This document shows positions 7,704 to 14,000 of a DNA stretch of 14,000 bases, in pieces (within the stretch, counting starts at the first letter, position 1; every line of letters begins with the position of its first letter). Location of the stretch: positions 41,629,652 to 41,643,651 of the forward strand of contig CM022665.1 in the NCBI GenBank assembly GCA_012295275.1, read 5' to 3'. The position numbers and the translations under genes are program-made. Below the pieces are notes generated by a model, which did not search any database, was not told the origin of the DNA, and saw only the letters and a list, made by a program, of their open reading frames with translations. Origin of the DNA: Chrysomallon squamiferum (taxonomy: Eukaryota > Mollusca > Gastropoda > Neomphalida > Peltospiridae).

Positions 7704-8316
7704 ATGGATGACTTTGAGGAGAAAACAAAAAACAAACACCCGATCCCCAAGATCAGAGCAGACAGTGAAAATTCCAGTAGCGGATGGCGCACCCCTGTTT
7801 CACACACGCGCGACAGTGGGTACGCCACTGACAATTCACCTGCGACATACCAAACCAAAACACACTTCACATTCGACACCTTGACTCAAGCTGCCGAGCA
7901 GGGCGGCGCTGTTGGGGGTGACGGTGAGGGTGACGGGGGTGAGGGTGACGGTGACCCCGCAATAGAAAGTTTTTCTTCTGTTGGAATCTACTTGGGTGAG
8001 GATGACGACGACGGTGACGACTCCCCGTTCTTGGATAATCAAATTTCGGACAACCTTTTGGAGTCGCGAGAGAACGTAGAGTCTCTTCAACTGGAGCGCT
8101 TCAGGCCGAGATCGGGCGCGTTTCTGCACGCGCTACCAGATCCACGAGTGCTGACGTCGAGCCAGGAAGGCATACCTGTGCCGTTGGTTCTGCCCGGGGG
8201 TCACAGGATTAGACCCTTGGGTCTTAGTCGAACTATAGGAACGCAAACGCCACATCTACACTGTCTTATAATAAGACAACTGAGGTCAGATGACGATGGA
8301 CATAACTCGGTTCATG
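7704..8316 (+). CDS. N-terminal exon of a putative IkB/Bcl-3-like ankyrin protein
   Basis: The exon gives 204 codons plus one base (phase 1 donor). ATG 7704 is in strong context (G at -3 and +4) and follows an in-frame stop. GC and CpG are far above the flanks. Residues 1-20 contain several lysines. Residues 37-42 are DSGYAT, matching the DSGxx(S/T) form of the beta-TrCP phosphodegron and lying where IkB proteins carry theirs. Residues 71-84 are a Gly/Asp/Glu repeat, and 99-106 are acidic. Residues 191-204 read RQLRSDDDGHNSVH, resembling the start of the first ankyrin repeat in IkB proteins (EDGDTxLHLA). The inference is a cytoplasmic NF-kB inhibitor or nuclear Bcl-3/IkB-zeta-like regulator whose ankyrin repeats lie in later exons. 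The exon is solid; the family is a moderate guess and could be another ankyrin protein. Confidence 0.8.
7914..7955 (+). repeat. Coding GGTGAN hexamer repeat (Gly-Asp/Glu)
   Basis: Imperfect copies of GGTGAC, GGTGAG and GGGGGT encode the alternating Gly and Asp/Glu of residues 71-84. A further GAC-rich stretch near 8001-8022 encodes the second acidic run. Probably a length-variable linker. Confidence 0.7.
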
Positions 8317-8399
8317 GTAAGTGTAACTTTTCATTTTAACGTTATTAAAGGTAAAATAGATATTGAGAATTTCCTCAAATAAATAAGTAAATAATGAAA

Positions 8400-8403
<4 letters not shown>

Positions 8404-8466
<63 letters not shown>
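8404..8466 (+). repeat. (GA)n microsatellite
   Basis: About 31 perfect GA units, polypurine on the plus strand, beginning 88 bases after the splice donor. Confidence 0.97.
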
Positions 8467-8467
<1 letters not shown>

Positions 8468-8577
8468 ACTCTTTAGACTTATGATGTGAAAGTTATACTG
8501 AATGACAGAGATGAGTGATTTCTTGTATATTCAGAACATTATTTTATTAATTTGCGGTGTCAAATCAAATGTAAAGT

Positions 8578-8597
8578 TCGTCAGTCAGTCAGTCAGT
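8578..8597 (+). repeat. (CAGT)n short tandem repeat
   Basis: Five units of a four-base CAGT repeat. Confidence 0.85.
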
Positions 8598-9126
8598 CTC
8601 AAATAACAAGTAAAGCCAATTTTAAACAAAGTATACTTTTTCTTGTACTGGCTTCAGATTGTAGAATTCATTAACATTACAATGCACTGAGGTAATGCTT
8701 AAGAAATATTTTCTTTCGGTGTATTGAATAAAAAGTTTAATGGTGCATTGCAGAGAGGGAACCATTCCAGAATAAAGAGCAAAGTTTCATAATTAGGTTA
8801 TACCTACATGTTACGGGACTGCATCGAACTAAATGCTAGTCGTGTTAATAATTATTTATTTTTAGAACCGTAACATTACGATTTTTTTTCAATCGGATTA
8901 TTGCGCCAGTCAGGGCCTGGAATACTCAAGTGTGTCGAGATTAACACACACTGATTTTATTGTACATGGGACAGTTTACGTGCAGTGATGACCTATGACA
9001 CTATAATTAAGCTTCTTGCGTCATCACTAATCGTGGTAACATGATCTCTCTGATAAGTGCATTTTTAATTTTAGAACAGTTACGATTGTTGTAGATTGTG
9101 CGTGATTTTAAGACTGTTATTTCTTT

Positions 9127-9130
<4 letters not shown>

Positions 9131-9201
<71 letters not shown>
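9131..9201 (+). repeat. (CT)n microsatellite
   Basis: About 35 perfect CT units, the reverse complement of the (GA)n tract 664 bases upstream. Confidence 0.97.
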
Positions 9202-9206
<5 letters not shown>

Positions 9207-9484
9207 AATTAAACTATTTCGTTTGAAAAATTTTATGTTGCGAGTTCCAGTTTTGATCCTGACTTCTAAATCAAAACAGATTAATGACAAAGAAATAAAT
9301 AAAACTGCATTTTTCTTTCTTTCTTTCCACTTTAGTTGAACTTTGAACATTTTATATGCTTTTACCTACAAGTTACAACCAAAAGGATATTTTTCATTTT
9401 GTTTGTTCATTGTGATTAAAATATTTGTTTTTCTATTAATAGGTAAACAAATTTCATATAAAATAAAACTTATGTAAACATACT

Positions 9485-9506
9485 TAAATAAATAAATAAA
9501 TAAATA

Positions 9507-9546
<40 letters not shown>

Positions 9547-9550
9547 AAAA
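9485..9550 (+). repeat. Compound (AAAT)n-(AAAG)n microsatellite
   Basis: AAAT units run to about 9508 and pass directly into AAAG units to about 9550, as expected from unit mutation and spread. AAT-type repeats follow at 9571-9640. Confidence 0.95.
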
Positions 9551-9774
9551 ATGAAAAGTTAAAAAAACCATAATAATAATAATAATACTAAAATAATACT
9601 ACTAATAATAATAAATAAAATAACAATAATAACAATAAAAACAGAGACAGACAATGAGAAACCATTGTTTTTAAAACACAGTTCTTATCACAGCTGACGT
9701 ATTGTTAATCAGGTCGACTTTACGCAACAAGACATGATAAGATTTTTTTTTTTTTTTTTTTTTTAACTGGCTGC

Positions 9775-10060
9775 TAAAGAATCTCATCATGAGTGGAGCT
9801 AGGGTCACGGGGACGCCTAGATTTATTTTGTCGACGACTTTATTCCTTCATAATTAAATTCTATTTTATCTAGTAAATTATAAGCACAGCAAAGACGGCG
9901 CCACGTACCCCCCTTCCTTTCTGAACTCGCGGGCCCGCTCCTCAATGTGTCCTGACACTTATCTTTGCACGATGTTACCGTACAGCCTGCAGGGCAGTTC
10001 CAATTTTCCACATCATTTGCACGAGAGATAATGCGGGGCATCTTTAACTGGATGAGGTTG
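9775..10060. other. GC-richer island in the intron, unidentified
   Basis: Contains CpG-rich segments such as GACGGCGCCACGTACC and CTCGCGGGCCCGCTCC. A minus-strand ATG at 10041 opens 72 codons with a CPAGC...CKDKC cysteine pattern (C-x3-C-x4-C-x3-C), but no family, splice partner or known domain is recognised. It could be a conserved regulatory element, an old insertion, or an exon of a small gene. Confidence 0.35.
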
Positions 10061-10432
10061 TAACCCCTCTCAACTTCGCTGCTTTCACTTTTTAATCAAG
10101 AAATGAGAAAATGATCTTTCCTTTATTCTCCGGCGAAAACATTTCAGAGATACGTCGGAATAAGACGCTGTGGTTTGCGTATGTATATAGCTGCGTATAA
10201 ATCGTGAAGAGTGAGATGATAGATGATACCCCCCCCATCTCTTTATTGTGTATTTTCGATGACAAAACATTAGTTTTAATACAACAAGCGATTAAGTGTT
10301 GTTTATTGATGTTTAGCTTACTGAACTGATTTTTCTTCACGGATTAATATTTTTTAGAAAATATTGTGGAAGAATTGAAATTCATTTTATATAAAATTCG
10401 TTAAACGACCTCATAATCAAACGTAGTAAATA

Positions 10433-10457
10433 GATAAGTAAGTAAGTAAGTAAGTAG
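10433..10457 (+). repeat. (AAGT)n short tandem repeat
   Basis: About five units of AAGT/TAAG. Confidence 0.85.
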
Positions 10458-10625
10458 GAAAACAATAATAATAAATGTACCAACGCAACAGAAAAACACC
10501 CCGAAAACCCAATGAAACAATAAAAAATAATAACAAATAAATGAAAAATGTTTATGTTTTAAATACACATAAATCAGTAAATAACTGCCAGTAATATCAA
10601 CAACTGCTGATTTCATCTTATGTTA

Positions 10626-11050
10626 ATGATGGTGGTTATCATAGTGGTATAGTAGTAGCAGCAGTAGTAGTAGTGGTAGTATTGGTGGTGACATAAAAAT
10701 AGTAATAACTGTAGATGTAGTAGTTATAATACTAAAAGAAATAGTTAATGCTTTAGTAATGATCGCGTAGTTGTATAAAAGTAATAGTAGTAGTGGTAGT
10801 AGTTGTGATGGTCGTAGATGTAGAAATAGTAGTATCTGTTGTTGTGGTAGTTGTAACAGTGTAATATGCAGTAGTTATTTTAGTAGTCGTTTAGTTGAAA
10901 TAGTAATAGTAGAAGCAGTAGTAATAATTGTAGTAGTAGTAGTAGTTGTTGTAGTAGTAGAGTAATAGTAGTGGTAGTAGTTGTAGAAATAATAATAGCT
11001 GTTGTAGAACTTTTAGAAATAGTAACAGCTGTTGTTGCAGTAGCTGTTAT

Positions 11051-11082
<32 letters not shown>

Positions 11083-11108
11083 AATAATAATAATAATAAT
11101 AATAATAA

Positions 11109-11160
<52 letters not shown>
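10626..11160 (+). repeat. Trinucleotide repeat field (TAG/GTA, ATG, ATA)
   Basis: A degenerate GTA/TAG-rich stretch (10626-11050) leads into three clean blocks: ATG units (about 11051-11080), ATA units (about 11081-11110) and TAG units (about 11109-11160). Open frames over it are poly-Val, poly-Thr or poly-Ile and are not genes. Confidence 0.95.
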
Positions 11161-11689
11161 TTCAGTCATGAGTACCGCAGGATACTGACTCATAAATTTT
11201 GACCCAATTACACAATTTGTAATCAGTGTTTGTGGAAGCCTACTCATTTATTAATGTTGACAGATTACTACTTGTACCAAGACAGACGATTTTTAGATTC
11301 AAGGGAAATAACTCTTTTGCCCTTCACTTTTCGCCATGCCAGAGAACTCGTGTTAAAACTGTACGTTTTGAAATGAATATTTTGACTGTAATCGTTAACA
11401 CTATCCGTTTACGTCGCGTTGAATTTATCGAATAAGCTAATATGTTCCAAATCTGGTTTAGTTTGTAACTGGCCACAGGAACGCCTGGACGGGAAAGAAA
11501 TAAAAAAAATAAAAATAAAAATAAAATAACAAAATTCTTAAATAGGAAACGTTATTTAAATTGATTACGTCACCTTGTTATCAAGCTATAATTAGCAACA
11601 GCCAACCCAGTACTTCATGCTGTACTAGTAAATATGACTAATGGTACGTAAAGTATGACATCGTGTGGTTGTAGATCTATTTTCACACT

Positions 11690-11830
11690 GCTATCTTACA
11701 ATTGGTTAGTAATTAATAAGCCACGCCTTCTGTTACAAGTGGCAGGAGCGTCAGCTCCAATAAAGGGTCGCGGTTTTCATAACGGCAAATCGCAAAAATA
11801 ACTGAAGAAATTATTTCAAGTGATGCACCG
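11690..11830. promoter_or_regulatory. Possible regulatory island
   Basis: Contains ATTGG (reverse CCAAT), TAATTAATAAG, the KLF/SP-like GCCACGCC, a small hairpin (GGAGC-GTCA-GCTCC at 11745-11758) directly followed by AATAAA, and CpG-rich GGGTCGCGG. It stands out from the AT-rich flanks. Function is not demonstrated. Confidence 0.25.
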
Positions 11831-11979
11831 TTAATCACCACCGCTAGTGAAAAATATTTTATGATTAATAGTAAACAACTGTGTTGTCATTTTGGAGAGG
11901 GATGAAGTAGGGGAATTTTATTTCAGTTTTCGATGAATAACATTAATTTTAGTAACAAAGCGTAAAACAAAAACAAAGA

Positions 11980-11980
11980 A

Positions 11981-12043
<63 letters not shown>
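11980..12043 (+). repeat. (AAT)n microsatellite
   Basis: About 21 AAT units with one phase slip near 12011. Confidence 0.95.
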
Positions 12044-12045
<2 letters not shown>

Positions 12046-12337
12046 TAAAAAATAAATAAATACATAAATAAAAAGAAAAGAAATAAAAATCTCCTTAAAG
12101 TTCACACGCTGTTTTCTTCAAATTTAAAGAATATTCTTCTTTATCTTTCACTTTTGGCTTCTTATGATATTTTTCTTCATGAATTAATAGTTAGCAAAAA
12201 AAAATCTTATGTAATATTTCTTAAACAAATTATATATATAAATATATTATGATCTGGTACTAGAGTTCATTAAGTGCAGGCGTAATGATTATGACCTAAC
12301 AAATTAAGGGCGGTTGTTGCTAATGATTTGTTTTTAA

Positions 12338-12449
12338 AAAAAAAAAAAAAAAAAAAAAGCACTTGTTTCGCCAGCCTCCAGACATTTTTGTTTATTAATA
12401 TTATTACTGCTACTTAGAACAAACCTAAAAAAAAAAAAAAAAAAAAAAA
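12338..12449 (+). repeat. Two long A runs
   Basis: A runs of about 21 at 12338-12358 and 12428-12449. A GTGG/GTGT-rich stretch follows at 12480-12522. No element body was recognised. Confidence 0.9.
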
Positions 12450-12613
12450 TCACCCAAACCCAACCAGGGATGGGCATAGTGGTCAGAGTGGGGGAGTGGT
12501 GGTGGTGTGTGTGGGGTGTGTGAAAGGATTGTGTGCATCCTTGGTCTTATCTCCTATCAAGATATAAAAGGTGAGCTGGTGCTGTACTGCTGGGTTTCCT
12601 CTCTGGCATCGTT

Positions 12614-12692
12614 GACGTCATCGTCATCGTCATCATCATTTATTTATATATTTATTTATTTATTTATTCATTCATTCATTCATTCATTCATT
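12614..12692 (+). repeat. Compound (TCATCG)n-(TTTA)n-(TTCA)n repeat
   Basis: GACGTCATCG-type units pass into TTTA units and then TTCA units, three different repeats back to back. Confidence 0.92.
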
Positions 12693-12879
12693 TAGTTATT
12701 TATTTAGTTGTATTTTACGCTTGATAATCATTAGCGTTAAAACACACTGGGTTACTCTTAACTAAATATTATTTTGTTCATGTAACAGATGCTCCATAAC
12801 GACCAAGTTGCAGGCGTCATTTTAAATTACAGTTTTACAAGAGTTAAATCCCCTTTTCTTTTCTTTTTCTTTTTTTAAC

Positions 12880-13450
12880 TTCCTGCTTTTAGCGCCCGCA
12901 GCTTCTGCGACGGCAAATTGAGCTCGACACGATAGTTTCGGATCAAAGGACTTTTTATATGCGTCTCCTATCAGTTAATTAATCGCATACCACTAATTAT
13001 CGGTAATTAACGGCTGAAAACTGACCATTAGCGGTCAAACCAGTCGACGGACAGTGCGGTAAGCCGGCTTCAGCAGTATCGATAACCCAACCTGTCCTTA
13101 TCTGCTGCGTAATCGACAGCTGACGGATTTCCAAGGATTAATTCTCGTCTGCCGTTAATGATCCGAGATTGACTGAAGTTAATGTCGATAATAGCTAATA
13201 ATGTAGATGTAACGGTCTTTTTATTGTTTTATCGGCGGCAGTAGAGCAGTAGCAGTTCTGCCATAATCGGAATGTGTTTCTCAACGTAACGTCTGTCTAA
13301 TAATTTTGTGTTCTGCACTGGCAAGATTAAACTAATTTAAAAATATTAACTCAACACCTCTGTAATTTAACGTTATATGACGTGATGAACGCGGCTGTAG
13401 GGCAATCAGATAAGAAGAGAAGAAACCCACTGCCAGCAGTCCGTGGATTA
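12880..13450. promoter_or_regulatory. GC-richer island with clustered motifs, candidate enhancer
   Basis: It contains three TAATTA homeodomain-type cores within 36 bases (12975-13010), GATA-type sites (CTTATCTG from 13097 and GATAAC at 13081) and an E-box CAGCTG (13117-13122) followed by ACG. All frames are closed, so it is not coding. An intronic enhancer is inferred from motif density and composition only. Confidence 0.35.
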
Positions 13451-13755
13451 TGTCCATGTGACAAACGTGATGTTTAAATCATAAGTGCACTTTTCCAAAT
13501 GAATGCACGGTAGATGTCATTTTGCTTACGTCAGACCTATGGCTTTAAGATTATTTTATTTATATCTTGTTTTTTTTGTTGCTGACCTTAAAACAGGACT
13601 AAAGTGAGGTTCGAAGTGTTTCAGATGATTGGTTAAACTCGGTTCTTGAGTCGGCGTTAATATGTTCAACAACAATAATAAAAAAGAGTAACAGCGGTAT
13701 AATGATAAATGTCATTATCACATTATTTTAATTCGTGATCAAACATCTCCTACGT

Positions 13756-13872
13756 CTGTATGTATGTATGTGTGTATGTGTATATGTAAACATATTATAA
13801 TATATATATTATTAAAAAAAATAAAATAAAATAATAATAATAATAATAAAATTAAATAAATAAATAAATAAT
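13756..13872 (+). repeat. TATG/TGTA tract and A/T-rich repeats
   Basis: A GTAT/GTGT tract (13756-13787), a TA run (13798-13812), then AAAAT, AAT and AAAT units to 13872. Confidence 0.9.
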
Positions 13873-14000
13873 GACTAAAAAATAATCGAAATCGAACAAC
13901 CATTGCTTTCCTATCATTGCCTCAAAAAGTAGATTCATTATTTAAAGAAGTAAAAGTACAAAAAGGACTTTGTTTTGATCTATTAATCACATTGTCTGTT

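Larger units (their letters stand above)
7636..8316 (+). other. Exon of the plus-strand gene (leader end plus coding start)
   Basis: The exon lies between the acceptor ATTTTCAG (AG at 7634-7635) and the strong donor CATG|GTAAGT at 8316/8317. Its first 68 bases are untranslated and contain a stop in frame with the main ORF at 7686-7688. The remainder is coding. Confidence 0.75.
8317..14000 (+). other. Probable long intron following the plus-strand exon
   Basis: No exon with a matching phase and coding composition was found to the right edge. The interval is AT-rich with many microsatellites and three GC-richer islands (see separate entries). Short open frames within it are mostly repeat-driven. 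That it is a single intron is inferred from the strong donor at 8317 and the absence of later exons. Confidence 0.5.

Noticed and set aside
7836-8129. 97-codon minus-strand frame opposite the IkB-like exon
   Set aside because: It is a shadow of the plus-strand coding exon, which has the good start context, donor and acceptor.
8266-8469. Minus-strand frame with poly Ser-Leu, and similar frames over the CT, TAG and AAT repeats
   Set aside because: They are translations of simple repeats.
10085-10340. Two overlapping minus-strand frames of 61 and 82 codons
   Set aside because: No domain, no splice partner, and lysine/isoleucine/serine-rich composition as expected by chance in AT-rich DNA.
12470-12540. 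tRNA-derived SINE suggested by GGGCATAGTGGTC, similar to a box A
   Set aside because: No box B (GGTTCGAATCC-like) at the right distance, the nearby A run is on the wrong side, and there are no visible target-site duplications.

Overview
The window is eukaryotic DNA: AT-rich, with coding blocks of about 100 to 190 bases separated by GT...AG introns, and crowded with microsatellites (AAT, TTTA, AAAG, CA, GA, TAG) and long A or T runs. The repeat density, the short exons and the style of the two genes suggest a lophotrochozoan invertebrate, possibly a mollusc. That guess rests on general appearance, not on a diagnostic match. No bacterial gene, CRISPR array, rRNA or tRNA was seen.

Positions 1 to about 5700 (minus strand) hold most of the N-terminal half of a protein kinase of the DYRK/HIPK group, in at least six exons and probably seven. 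I assembled it by splicing by eye. All reading frames and intron phases agree, and the product shows VIIK (ATP lysine), HADIKPEN (catalytic loop) and LKVIDFG (DFG motif). The DFG is cut by the left edge, so the rest of the C-lobe lies outside. The start codon is not settled.

Positions about 5700 to 7635 separate this gene from a divergently oriented one. A CpG-containing, GC-richer stretch at 6540-6805 looks like a shared bidirectional promoter, with CRE-like, reverse CCAAT and repeated CGCCATG (YY1-like) motifs.

Positions 7636 to 8316 (plus strand) are a coding exon of 204 codons beginning with MDDFEE. It carries an IkB-type DSGxxT phosphodegron-like motif near residue 38, an acidic low-complexity linker, and what looks like the first residues of an ankyrin repeat (DDDGHNSVH) at the splice donor. 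I infer an IkB/Bcl-3-like ankyrin protein whose repeats lie beyond the window. The two genes need not be related in function. If the second is an IkB, the pair would be a kinase and an NF-kB regulator sharing a promoter.

Positions 8317 to 14000 show no convincing exon and are read as the following intron. It contains long (GA)n and (CT)n tracts in inverted arrangement, a 535-base trinucleotide repeat field, and two or three GC-richer islands with clustered transcription-factor-like motifs (9660-10050, 11690-11830, 12880-13450) that could be enhancers. Nothing here amounts to a clearly new system. The most interesting points are the atypical kinase, the IkB-like exon and the repeat-built splice signals.
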